Source: Saprolegnia diclina VS20 (taxonomy: Eukaryota; Oomycota; Saprolegniomycetes; Saprolegniales; Saprolegniaceae). Taken from it: a stretch of DNA of 27,534 bases. This document shows positions 18,082 through 27,534 of the stretch, piece after piece. A model generated the notes under the pieces. That model worked only from the letters and a program-made list of their open reading frames with translations. It was not told where the DNA came from and made no database searches. The DNA is taken from the NCBI RefSeq assembly GCF_000281045.1, contig NW_008246189.1, positions 2,775-30,308 on the forward strand, written 5' to 3'. Each line of letters begins with the position of its first letter. The stretch's first letter is position 1. Position numbers and translations under genes: made by a program.

Positions 18082-18991
18082 TTCCTTGTTTCGGACAATA
18101 AGAGAGAATGTGATCAACACTGCGCGAGACTCTTGTGCTCCGTGGAATTATGCTGCGTCTTGACTTAACTTGGCTCTACATCAGGACACTCGCATGCTTT
18201 TGCGTCACTTCATAGAACGTCGGGCAACCACGACGGTATCAATCGAACCAAGGGTCAATAAACTGTCTATTGACCCTTGATCGAACTCAAAACAGGTCAA
18301 CAATGCCACGCAAGAGCTGCATCGCCAGCTCGACCTGGCACACGATCGCTGTTCTAACGCTATTAATATTTGAAGCACCGCCACTTGACAATACTATATA
18401 ATAAAATAATTCATATAATTTATTTTATTGGCTACCTTTACTGCCTTTTTAGCCAATGATATACGATGTTGCGCGAGCCAAATCGGCCCAACGGCGCTGG
18501 CAGGCAGCATGGTCGACCAAAACGCGTCGGAAAACAAACTCGCTCAAACTTGGCACAACGAAAGAGCATGTTCTGGGGACCACAAAATGCGATGCCACGC
18601 CGGCAGAGGAAGCATACAGCCAGAGCTACGGGTCCATAACTGTTTATATGTGGTATATGCCATATATAATCACATTTATACACATTTGAAACGGGGTCGC
18701 CACGTTGCTGCTCCTATGAGCGCTCTCGGCCCATGCATGACCTTCGAAGCGTTCTTTAAAGTGAGCCCATGCGTCAATCAATACCGAATCACATACTGGT
18801 AGTCCCGTGAAGGGTACATTGGTACTCGGACTACTCCTTGCGAAACGTTGCCGCGGCTCATGCACTTACAGAGCCCAGGTTTAACGCGTTATATACTACA
18901 ACAAAATATTTAAATTAATCTTGATATTAGTATTGTGATGCATTAAATATTCATCGGGATCTTCGATTGGTGCATCGGAATCCAAGATAAC
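18082..18991. other. Long AT-rich intergenic region
   Basis: About 910 bp lie between two plus-strand genes, the least gene-like stretch in the window. It contains a perfect hairpin (18249-18279), an AT-rich core (about 18356-18430), a 7-bp inverted repeat ATTGGCT/AGCCAAT (about 18427-18457) and another AT-rich block at 18890-18955. Frames here (18428-18802 on +, 18438-18683 on -) lack motifs; they could be decayed coding sequence. An ATTGG lies at 18966-18970, just before the next start. Confidence 0.4.
18249..18279. repeat. Perfect 12-bp inverted repeat (hairpin)
   Basis: Arms CAAGGGTCAATA (18249-18260) and TATTGACCCTTG (18268-18279) flank a 7-nt loop. The heptamer ATCGAAC is found on both sides of the hairpin (18243-18249 and just after 18280), as a direct repeat. 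It lies about 170 bp past the M20 stop. Confidence 0.6.
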
Positions 18992-21244
18992 ATGGCCGAC
19001 GTTGCCATCCGCCACGGCGAGGTCGGCGAGCACCACTCGGCACAGATCTGGGCACCTGCGATCCTCTTCAAGCGAGGTACGATCTACCTGCATTGGTCAT
19101 TCCATGTGCTTACGCTGTCCTTCGTGTGACGCAGCGCGGCTCACACCGGGCACGTATGTGCGCGTCGCGTGCCCGACCACTGGTGCGATGGCCTATCGCC
19201 AAGCGCGCCTCCTGCCGGCTCCGGCCGCCGACGCACCGGTGAGCGAGGCCTGGGTAGGCGCTTTCGATCATGTACACGGCTCCATCGCGCGTGTCCAAGC
19301 ACTGCCATCACATCGACTGCCAACGATTGCGCACGTGCACCTCGAGTGGCAGCCGTCGGCCGTGACATTGCCGCCACCGCCTGTCGGCCTCATGATGGAC
19401 GCGCTTCTGGAAGACGGCATGGTATGGCGCTGTCGGTGGTTTGGCACCGACTATGGCCATTGGCGCTGCCGCATCTTTCCGTGTACCCCGACGCCACTTG
19501 GTTCTGGCGCCTCGGCGGTGCTTGGGGTCGTTGGCAAGACGACGCAGGTGACGTTCTCGGGGCACCCGTCGTCAACCGGATTTTGCCTCGTGGACTTGAC
19601 CGGCCAGTGCGGCGTGCCCAGCGAAGCACTCGCCAATCTGTCCGAGCTCTTGCTGCCGCAGCTGCAGTCCTCGACATCGTCGCCGAGCCACGCCCTGCTC
19701 GCGGGGCCGCTTGGCAGCGGCAAATTGCACACGGCGCGGCAGCTCGCCAAGGACGCGAATGCGCGATTTCTCCTCCTCGATGCGCAAGTGACGGCGGCCA
19801 CCGACGTTGCGAGCGTGCTCAGCGATTGCTTTCATGCGCTGCTCGCCATGGCGCCAGCGATCCTCTGCATTCCCCACATTGAGCGCATCTTTCCCAAGTC
19901 TCTTGGAGCGACGGGCGGCGGTAGCGAGCGCCGCATCATCGACCTTTGCTCGCGCCTCGTCACGCTAGGTCTCTGCCCGTCGACTCAATACGAGTCTCAT
20001 GTTAATCCTAGGTCAGTACCCCGACCGCGTCGCCGTCATTGGCACCTCGGTCGACCCGACGACTCTCCATCCCAAGGTCCGCGCGTGCTTTACAGATGAG
20101 CTTTCGATGCCAGTGACGACGCTGCCGTTCCGTCGCCAGCTCCTCGCCCACTTTGTCGCGCAGAAGAGCGACGTCGCTGTGGTCGGCGATACCGATTCGC
20201 AGCTCATTCAGTGCGGGCAGCAACCCAGCGACATACTCGCCGTCGCCAACTCGTTCGACCTAGCGTCGCAGCTCGCGCGTCTCCAGCTCAGCGCTACGAA
20301 GTCGCTCGTCTCGGTGCCCAAGGTGGCGTGGAGTGACATTGGCGGTGCCGACCATATCAAGCAGCAGCTCCAAGAAATGGTCGTGTGGCCCTTCGAGAAG
20401 CCGCACGTGTTTCGACGCATGGGCATCTCGCCGCCGATCGGTCTCATCTTGTACGGCCCACCCGGGACGGGCAAGACGATGCTCGCCAAGGCCGCAGCGA
20501 CGGCCACGTCCTGCAACTTTCTCAATGTGACGGCCAGCGACCTCCTCTCGAGCGAGTTTGGCGCGAGCGAGCGCGCCTTGGCGGACGTTTTTCGAACGGC
20601 AAAGGCCATGAGTCCCTGCATTGTCTTTCTCGACGAGTTTCAGTCCATCTTTGCCAATCGGTCCGGCGCCGGGCAGGTACCGGCTCAATTTCTCCCATTT
20701 TTGTTGTTGAATAATCGCAAAACTCTAGATTGGCGCGAGCATGGCGTCGCAGCTGCTGCAGGAAATGGACGCGCTCAAAGCTCTCAGTGACGAGTCGCCC
20801 GACACGCATCTGCAGTACGTCTTTGTCTTAGCCGCGACCAACGCTTTGGACGCGATCGACGATGCCTTCTTGCAGCCCGGTCGGTTTGAAAACATCTTGT
20901 ACGTGGGGTACCCCGACGACGACGGCCGGCGCCAGATCCTGGTACGGTGGTCCATTACGTACACGAGTGAACTCGTTGGAGTAGACACTGCTGCAAATCA
21001 GCATGACATGGGCCGACGACGTGGCCTTGGAGGGGCTCGTGGACTCGACGAAGGGTCTCAGCGCCGCCGAAATCGTCTCGGTCGTGCGCACAGCCGGCCT
21101 CCTCTCGCTCATGCGCCAAGGCTCCGAGCAGGTGCGCTTCTTGGACTCTTAGTCCGTTTCTTATCCACGGCGTAGGTGCATCAAGAGGCCTTTGACGACG
21201 CACTGCTCCAAGTGTGGCAACGCCATATCCCTCTCGCGACCTAA
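18992..21244 (+). CDS. Double-AAA ATPase, AFG2/SPATA5-family
   Basis: Exons 18992-19076, 19135-19968, 20012-20676, 20729-20941, 20985-21131 and 21176-21244 (introns 43-58 nt) give about 670 residues. An N-terminal domain (about 1-200) precedes AAA-1 with a weak Walker A (GPLGSGKL, about 218) and no DE in its Walker B (ILCIPHIER). AAA-2 is intact: DIGGADHIKQQL, RMGISPPIGLILYGPPGTGKTM read across about 446-463, Walker B CIVFLDEF, LAATN and PGRFENILYVG, then GLSAAEI. The RMGI-x-PP spacing and KTM-x-AKA fit AFG2/SPATA5 (or SPATA5L1), which releases Rlp24-type factors from maturing large ribosomal subunits. PEX6 also has a degenerate first AAA ring and is the main alternative. The first exon brings in the ATG at 18992; a later Met at 19104 falls inside the first intron. 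Confidence 0.85.
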
Positions 21245-21523
21245 TGACTGTCCTTGTCATCTCTATTTGAACCGACAGGATCGCTTGTTCGCAGCGTGTT
21301 GGGCTGTCACCGCTACAATGGCAGCTAGCAACAATGCTCGTATCCACGCGGTTGCGCTGCGCTACACAGGGTCCTTGGGTGATTCGACTTGCGGCATTAC
21401 GCGAGTCTTGTGGTCAGAAAACACGGCGACGATTTCCCCACAAGCCCTGTATGGTACATTGCTCTACGCCCGCGTACGCCAACGTGACGCGCTCGCCTCA
21501 GAACATGATGCATCACACTCTTC

Positions 21524-23144
21524 TTATGCCGTCAACAGCCCACGCTTAGCGAGTTCTTGGACGGTGGCCGCCGGGAGGAACTGGAGAATGTCGGCTTGCT
21601 GCTTGGCATACGTGGTCGCGATGCGCTGGAGCGTCGCATCAAGCGCTACGTGCCATCGTCCGTGAGAAAGAACTGAACATAAGAGCTGTGTACCTAGCGT
21701 GAGCTGGTCGACCGCCGGTTGCTTGGCGCGGGTGTGTGCGTCGAGGGCCATGCGCAGCGCGAGAAGGCTCGAGAGCATCGCTGGCACCGACAGCTGCACG
21801 TACCCCTGCTTGTCCTTGGCGTACGACGCCGCTACGACAAGCCCCATGGCTTCGACGACGTGGAGCACCTCCTAGTCAAACTAGTTGATGGGTGGTCCGT
21901 CACTTCGCAAGACGTACCGTGACCGAGAGGAAGACGAGCGAGAGCACCATGTCGGTCGCCAGACGCTGCCACGCCGCGGACGCGGACGGCGCCGACGACA
22001 AGAGCGACAGCGGCGTGACCTCGCCTGAGACGAGCGTGCGCAGAAGCGACGCCCATGACGTAGCTTGCATCGGTACCGAACCGAGAGCCGCCGGCAGCAT
22101 GGACTTCCACGTCGCAACGGCCTGCAGCTGCTGCGTGAGGAGGTCGAGGGTTGCCGTCGCAAACTGAAACGTGCGCGACCACGTGGCCTCGGACGCAAAG
22201 AGCGTCGCAGGCGCTTTTGTGGCCGCCGCGACGAGGTCGCCCGCGGCAAAGGATGCTTCCCAGATGGCGAGTGCGCGGTAGGACGGCGCCATCGCCTTGG
22301 ACTTCATCGCGGTCGCCCGCGCGGAGAGAAAATCAAGCTGGACCTTCTGCAGCGCAATGCGGTACGGCTCCTTGCTGTCAGCGAGGGGCGACGCGGGGAG
22401 CGGGTACGCACTCAGCCACGCGTGCGTGAGCGGCGTCGGCGGCGACGCGGCGCCCGGCCGCGCAAACAAGTGCGCAAAAGTCCAGTGGACGAGAAGCAGC
22501 ACGGCAAAGAGAACGCTGCTCGAGACAAGCGCGTGCCACGAGAGGCTCCACGACATGAGGCCCGCGACCAGCGTGGCGCCGAAAGCGTACTGGAGGCCAA
22601 CGCTGAGCGTCGCGCCGTACGAGGCTTCGAGCGCACCAATCGGGTCGGTCATGGCCCGGAAGGCGAGCGGGTGCACGCTCGAGAATGCGAGTACATAGGA
22701 CAAGCCGAAGCCCTGCACAAGCGAGAGAGCGCCGAGATGCTCAATGTGCGACGGCGAGACGTAGCAGACGAAGATGAGGTGCCAGAGGTAGCTCGTTACC
22801 GCCAAGACAAGCACGAGCAGCACTGTTTCCATACGCAGCGCGCGTGCGGCGGCCGCAGTCCAGTACGCTGGCGACGAAGACGGCAGACGCTGCGGCAGTG
22901 AGAAGAGAAGCACGATAGAGATAGCCCAGCTGCCAAGCACGAGAAGCACGAGCCCAATCGAGACTGCGATCCATTCGACGACCTGGGCCACATCGAGCGC
23001 GTACGCTTGGACGTTGGTAAGGCGCAAGGTGGCGAGAAGTGTCAGGAACGCATTGCCGCCGAGGCTAAGGAGCGCAGTGGCGGCTACAGCGCTGACGACG
23101 ACGCCGGGCAGCGCGCCCGCGATCCGACTCCGTACACGGTCCAT
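21524..23144 (-). CDS. NDC1: NDC1 pore-membrane nucleoporin
   Basis: Exons 21918-23144, 21694-21871 and 21524-21645 (introns 46 and 48 nt) encode about 508 residues. The first 230 residues hold about six hydrophobic segments, as in NDC1. The soluble C-terminal half contains DSKEPYRIALQKVQLDFLS and, after the first intron, HVVEAMGLVVAASYAKDKQG with VQLSVPAMLSSLL, matching the conserved NDC1 end (in animals W/H-x-LEGLS-LVAAS-x-x-D). NDC1 anchors the nuclear pore in the nuclear envelope and, in fungi, the spindle pole body. It is shorter than the human protein (674), mainly through a short linker between membrane and C-terminal parts. The 48-nt second intron is in frame and stop-free; splicing gives LTLALDATLQRI, which fits the family better. 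The gene converges on the AAA gene across 279 bp with no feature seen. Confidence 0.88.
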
Positions 23145-23346
23145 CGGTGCAAAAGTATGGCGCTGGGCAACAAACCTCTGGGAATTGGTGCATTTGTATA
23201 AAATGCTACAGGATTACCCACGAGCGATGCCATTGGCCAATCGATCGGATGTGCTCTGCGATTGGGTGCCCCATCGAGCAAGTCAGCGATATCCGGCTCA
23301 ACTCTGGCAATGTCCGGATAAAAGCATCCGACGCTTCTTGACAGGC
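23145..23346. promoter_or_regulatory. Divergent promoter, NDC1 / ankyrin protein
   Basis: Between the two starts lie the 10-bp palindrome ATTGGCCAAT (23232-23241) and a CCAATCG/CGATTGG pair (23237-23243 and 23259-23265), so three CCAAT-type elements sit within 35 bp. A TATAAAA lies at 23197. ATTGG also occurs at about 23183, near NDC1. Confidence 0.5.
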
Positions 23347-25492
23347 ATGACCGCGACCTTCCAACGCGTCGTCCTCGCCCAGCCCGAGATCGCATCCATG
23401 ATCTTTGAGTTTCAGTTTGGTCTCTACGAAGACGTGCGCCCGGCCTTCCGCGCCTGTAAGGAGCTCATCGCGTATGGCGTCAAGCGCTACATGTACGAGA
23501 GCGACGTGTCCTTCTTCGCGACGTTTGCGCCGCACGCCGCGTGGCCCCGCACCTCGAATGTCTTCGGCGCCCCGAGGTATTGCCTGCACCCGCGTCAGCG
23601 CGACGAGCGCTTGCCGCTGCACATGGCAGTTGCCGGTGGCTGCGTGGAACTGACCAAACGCATGCTTCGTTGTCGGCCCGACCTCGCCTCGGAAGATATG
23701 ATCGTCTTGGCCTTCCACAAGGACCGCCTCGACCTTGTCGAGGTCCTGCTCTCTTTGCGAGCGACTGTTCCCGAGCTACAGGCGCGCGGCCTCATGAATG
23801 AAACGGGTGCGCTTCCTATGGAGGCCTCCTCGTGGAGACTGACAATGCCGGCGGCCTACTGTAGATGGGCGCCCAGAGTACAGCTGCTATTTGACCCGCA
23901 TCCTCGCTCGAGACGACTCGAAGCGGCTGATTTTGGCCGAGCGCTTTGGCTTGCGCCCCGACGAGTACACGGCGTATAGCCGACGCGAAGCGTTCCTGCA
24001 TGCAACGCTCGAGAACGCAACACTCGCGCTCCAACTGTTTCCTTGGCTTTGCTACTCGGGCATCTTGGACGATGTCGCGGGCAAAGGGTTCTTGCCGCTC
24101 GTGATCTCACTGCACGAACGCGAGCTCAACTGCTCGACGAAGGCGATGGACACGGCCGCTGCCAACGGCCATTTGGAGGTCGTTCGCTTTCTGCATGAGC
24201 ACCGACGCGAAGGGTGTACGACGAGGGCCATGGACGAGGCGGCGACCAATGGAAACTTGGAGGTTGTCCGGTTTCTGCACGCTAGCCGAACGGAAGGCTG
24301 CACGATCGAGGCGCTTGACGGCGCCGCTCGTAATGGTTTGCTCGCGATTGTCCGCTTCCTCATTGAGCACCGCGCTGAGGGCGCATCGCCCCACATTCTC
24401 GACGCGGCCGCCGCAAAAGGCCACTATGGTGTCGTCCAGTACCTCCACAGCCTTGGCTCATTTGACGCAACCGTCGCTGCTGTCGACGACGCTGCGAGAT
24501 TCGGTCATCGAGAAGTCGTCGAGTTTCTCTTGACCAACCGACGCGAAGGCTGCACCCACGACACGGTCGTCCAGAACGCGCTCGAGAATGGTCATCTGCG
24601 CACAGCCGCGTACCTCCTCTCGCTCAAGTACCGGTTTCCAACTGGGAGGATGAACTGGAACGCGGATAGCTTCCACAAGCCCGAGATCGTTGGTGTCCTC
24701 CAGATGTACATGGACCACGGCGGGCCGTGGGACGACAACTGGATGTCGTTTGCGTGCGAGGCCAGCAACTTGCCGCTCGTTCAGCTCCTTCACAAGAACG
24801 CGACGGCTCGGTGCCGCCCCAACGCGCTCAAGACGGCGATCAACAACAAGGCGTGGGTCGTCGTGTACTTTCTCCTAGCCAACGGCGCGGCCGACGTTAC
24901 GTTGGATGTGCTCAGAGCTCTGCTGTGCATGGAGCGCTTCGACGATGTGACGCACCTTTTGCAGTTTTCGCCAAAGCAACGTGAATTCGCCCAACTCTTG
25001 CTGTGGGCTGCGCGAACCCACCGCACCGAGGCGACACGACATCTCCTCGCCCTCGGTATCGGCGAGCCACGTGGGTGCCTCGTCGAAATAGCCGGTTGCA
25101 AACAACACGTGACGGAGAGCACGCTGGCATTGCCGTACTGTATGGATGCGACGGACCATCTCGGCAACGTCATCTACCTTCTGCGTCTCTACAAGGTACC
25201 TTGTCGCCGCCGCGCAACGGTGCTACGACTCATCACACAAGAACTTACGCACCAAGGAAGCAAGGCCAGCCAAACCATCGATATGCCACCTTGCGTCGCG
25301 GCGCGCGCGACAGCGTTGTTGGCGCTAGGGGCCGTTGTCGACTGGGCACTGGCCCTTGTCATTTGTCATCTTCATGCAACCCACGCCGCGACGACCACGT
25401 CGCAGCTCCGTAAGGAGGCTGCACTAGTCCAGGACCTCGATCTCAAGATACAGCTGACGCGCCTCATCCGTAGCAAGCAAATAACGTCCTAG
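23347..25492 (+). CDS. Large ankyrin repeat protein
   Basis: Exons 23347-23806 and 23865-25492 (58-nt intron) encode about 695 residues. The N-terminal leader (residues 1-150) has the motif FEFQFGLYEDVRPAF and an early ankyrin-like unit (LPLHMAVAGGCVELTKRML). From about residue 230 there are repeated units of about 33 residues ending in AAANGHLEVVRFLHEHRREG and close copies (ATNGNLEVVRFLHAS, AARNGLLAIVRFL, AARFGHREVVEFLL), at least six of them. Units further on are more degenerate. Such long cytosolic ankyrin proteins form large oomycete families and act as scaffolds; the partners are unknown. I chose the ATG at 23347; another in frame at 23203 would add 48 residues that lie across the divergent promoter and look less protein-like. 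The intron lies before the regular repeats. Confidence 0.83.
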
Positions 25493-26377
25493 CGACGTAC
25501 TTGGAGTGCAATCCGGTCGATTGATGTCGAGATATGGACATAATTGTCCAGAATACGAAAAACTACTTTTATACGAGCATATGACTGCCACCCCACGATC
25601 CCCACCAAGCCTGCGGAACAAGCCACTTTACTTGTTAGCACAGTTGGTTCGATGCTTCGTTGGTTGTTTTTGTTGATTTTAACCAATCCAGTACGATGTT
25701 GCCGAATCCATCACTGGGCTGGTGAGGCGGGGTGCTTGAAAGCCCAGGTCATCTCGGAAAACGAAATCATCCAAACTTGTTACGATGATAGAAACCACGT
25801 TGTCGACTACTAAACGCCGCACCATGTCGCCAATTGAGGCGCCTAACGCGAGATATCCGAGAAACTACTAATTATGGCAAGTATCATATCTAGCCATATT
25901 TGTTCGTTCTTCTCGCTCATGAGCACGCAGCCACGGCACAACTCTGCGCCCACAACTACATGTATGGAGCAAAGATATGCAAGTCTTGTTTCACGCATCA
26001 ACATTGAAACGTCGAGACGGGGAGCGCAGTCATCGATGGAGAAATAGTGCCCAAGGTGGCCCAAGGTGGCGCCGTGATTGGCATGCGTGTTGATCTTGTG
26101 AGCTCCCACATTTAGTGGAGATAACAGCAAACAACCAACATAACCAAGTCAAGTGCAACCACAAAACATCGCGGTGGGCTTTGAGCGAACACTATGGGGC
26201 GAGTAAAACTAGTTTGCGCAGCGCATGCAAAAAAAGAGATGAGAATGTGGGAGTTCATTTTATTACCGGCTTTTCATCCGGCGGCCCGCGTGGATCGCAA
26301 ATACAACCACGTCGAAAGTAAGCCCGTGATTGCCAATTGGCGCGTTGCTGGCATTTTCTTCAAGGATTTTCAGAGCG
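25493..26377. other. Intergenic region upstream of the MJ1316/2H gene
   Basis: This 885-bp stretch has no firm gene. A 95-codon minus-strand frame at 25843-26130 contains an LCSIHVVVGAELCRGC segment with three cysteines; it could be decayed zinc-finger coding sequence, but evidence is thin. A perfect 10-bp tandem (CCAAGGTGGC twice, 26051-26070) sits inside it. CCAAT occurs at about 25682. A frame at 26194-26649 (+) is not supported and is overridden by the next gene. Confidence 0.35.
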
Positions 26378-27534
26378 ATGGTCTTGTACGATCTGGGCCA
26401 CCGATGTGGACGATTGTGGAGCCGCCCCACCATCACTCACGAACCTCCGGTTGTCAAACTATTGCACAATGCCGAAAGCGTCATCACCCCAATCCCAATG
26501 CCACCACAAGCCGCGAAACACTCAATGCGTACGGCAAACGACGTGATTCACCGCATCTTGTGGGACGACTGCATTCCACAAGCCGAAGTTATCGTCGGGT
26601 ACCTCGATCGGTTTGTCGGTACGGTCGAGCGCGACTTCGCCAAGTTTAATTGGGGGGACATTGCAACCTTGTCACAGAACGAGACCGCGATCCCGCAGCA
26701 CCGGATCCAGTACTTCAAATGGCGCGATGAGGTCATTTGGGACAAGCGCGTGCGCCTCGACCGCGTCTTTGGCTCGTCCGGCCACGACGTGGTTACGTTT
26801 TCGCCGGCAACAGCCGCCTCATCACCGTCGTCTGCCGTCGCGCCGGTCAATGCAGCAGCATCACATATCAGCACGGACTGCGCAAACACGTTGGTGTGCT
26901 TTCGCATCATGGACCCCGCGGTTGTCGACGCATGCAAGCAACTACAAGCCGCAATCATCGCCGCCAACCCGCGACTGGCACCAGCAGCGCTCGCACCGGC
27001 GCGCTTCCACTGTACGCTTCTACGACTACGCCTCCAATCCCTCAACATTGTGCAGCGACTCACGTCTGACTTGGTCAACGAAGTTGCCATCGTCAAGCGC
27101 GTTTTGGTCGAGTGTCAAGGGCTGCTGCATACTCTGTGCACTTCGAGTGTCAAATTTGAGGGCGTCAGTGCTTTTCGCAACCGCGTCATCTACGCCAAGG
27201 CGGCGCCGCACGACGGACTGCTGACGCTCGTGGCGACGCTGAAAGCGCGGTTATTATCCGCTGGCATCGCGCTCGTTGGCAACTACGACCCGTACGAGCC
27301 ACATATACAGCTTTTCAAACTCACCACGGATCACCGCCGGCTTGGCACCAAGATCAACGCCCGTTCATATGCTGCGTACGCTTCGGACCCCATCGGCTCG
27401 CATTCCATCACTAGCATGCATTTTTGCGCTCTCGACGACACCAGACATATCGCACCTGATGGGTTTTACCCGCAGCTAGCACCACCCGTGGCCAACGTGG
27501 CGCCAGCACGGATCACCGTAGACGCGGCGTCGAC
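26378..27534 (+). CDS. MJ1316-domain plus 2H phosphoesterase protein (LENG9-like), 3' partial
   Basis: The frame is open from 26330 through the window edge, with no stop, so the gene continues outside; 385 codons are visible from the ATG at 26378. The ATG at 26525, directly before the domain, is the alternative start. Residues 50-125 are an MJ1316 (DUF504) domain: TANDVIHRILWDD, VGYLDRF, AIPQHRIQYFKWRDEVIWDK and RLDRVFG are its classic blocks. A Ser/Ala linker follows. Residues about 150-360 look like a 2H (AKAP7/LigT-type) domain: RFHCTLLRL gives the first HxT (H211), and EPHIQLFKL the second (H309), with Gln in place of Thr/Ser. This domain pair is known from animal LENG9; MJ1316 is thought to recognise cyclic RNA ends, so a role in RNA end processing is likely but inferred. 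No introns are seen in this part. Confidence 0.85.
   Translation, partial: MVLYDLGHRCGRLWSRPTITHEPPVVKLLHNAESVITPIPMPPQAAKHSMRTANDVIHRILWDDCIPQAEVIVGYLDRFVGTVERDFAKFNWGDIATLSQNETAIPQHRIQYFKWRDEVIWDKRVRLDRVFGSSGHDVVTFSPATAASSPSSAVAPVNAAASHISTDCANTLVCFRIMDPAVVDACKQLQAAIIAANPRLAPAALAPARFHCTLLRLRLQSLNIVQRLTSDLVNEVAIVKRVLVECQGLLHTLCTSSVKFEGVSAFRNRVIYAKAAPHDGLLTLVATLKARLLSAGIALVGNYDPYEPHIQLFKLTTDHRRLGTKINARSYAAYASDPIGSHSITSMHFCALDDTRHIAPDGFYPQLAPPVANVAPARITVDAAS

Noticed and set aside
18428-18802. A 124-codon frame and overlapping minus frames in the long gap
   Set aside because: AT-rich surroundings, no family signature, and competing frames of similar length on both strands.
1-27534. CRISPR, tRNA, rRNA, transposon or virus-derived genes
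   Set aside because: No spaced repeat array, no cloverleaf with a TTCGA-type arm, no ribosomal RNA stretch, and no transposase, reverse transcriptase or capsid motif was seen.

Overview
The window looks like a gene-dense piece of an oomycete nuclear genome, most probably a water mould of the Saprolegniales. This placement is inference. It rests on the GC-rich coding sequence, on very short GT-AG introns (nearly all 42-63 nt, many starting GTACG), on neighbouring genes whose ends lie only 18-33 bp apart, and on the families present (eukaryotic RAB7, NDC1, PrimPol, DENN, and a large oomycete-style ankyrin repeat protein). No bacterial operons, CRISPR arrays, tRNAs, rRNAs or recognisable transposons were found. 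Most real genes are split, so the exon structures given here were built by hand from splice sites and reading phase.

Layout, left to right: a cysteine-rich metallothionein (387-593, -); a TMEM41-like VTT-domain membrane protein (1218-2040, +); a DENN-domain protein (2063-3594, -); a 777-residue unrecognised protein (3654-6122, -) sharing a 61-bp promoter with a secreted or lumenal, C-terminally anchored unrecognised protein (6184-7828, +); a small EF-hand-like protein (7847-8532, -); a PrimPol primase-polymerase with an unusual N-terminal extension (8759-10592, +); an atypical short-chain dehydrogenase resembling yeast YLR290C/COQ11 (10626-11708, -); a small CxxC protein (12210-12660, -); a multi-pass membrane protein (12828-14452, -); RAB7 (15035-15869, -); an M20 amidohydrolase (16621-18081, +); a double-AAA ATPase of the AFG2/SPATA5 type (18992-21244, +); the pore-membrane nucleoporin NDC1 (21524-23144, -); an ankyrin repeat protein (23347-25492, +); and, running off the right edge, a protein joining an MJ1316 domain to a 2H phosphoesterase domain (26378-27534, +).

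The genes are not one pathway. Several touch endomembranes: the TMEM41-like protein (ER lipid scrambling and autophagy in animals), the DENN protein (Rab exchange factor family), RAB7 (late endosome), NDC1 (nuclear envelope) and three anonymous membrane proteins. Two handle nucleic acids (PrimPol, the MJ1316/2H protein).

I did not find a clear new multi-gene system. The best leads are the PrimPol fusion, the MJ1316-2H protein with an altered second catalytic motif, the all-CxC metallothionein and the head-to-head pair of uncharacterised genes.
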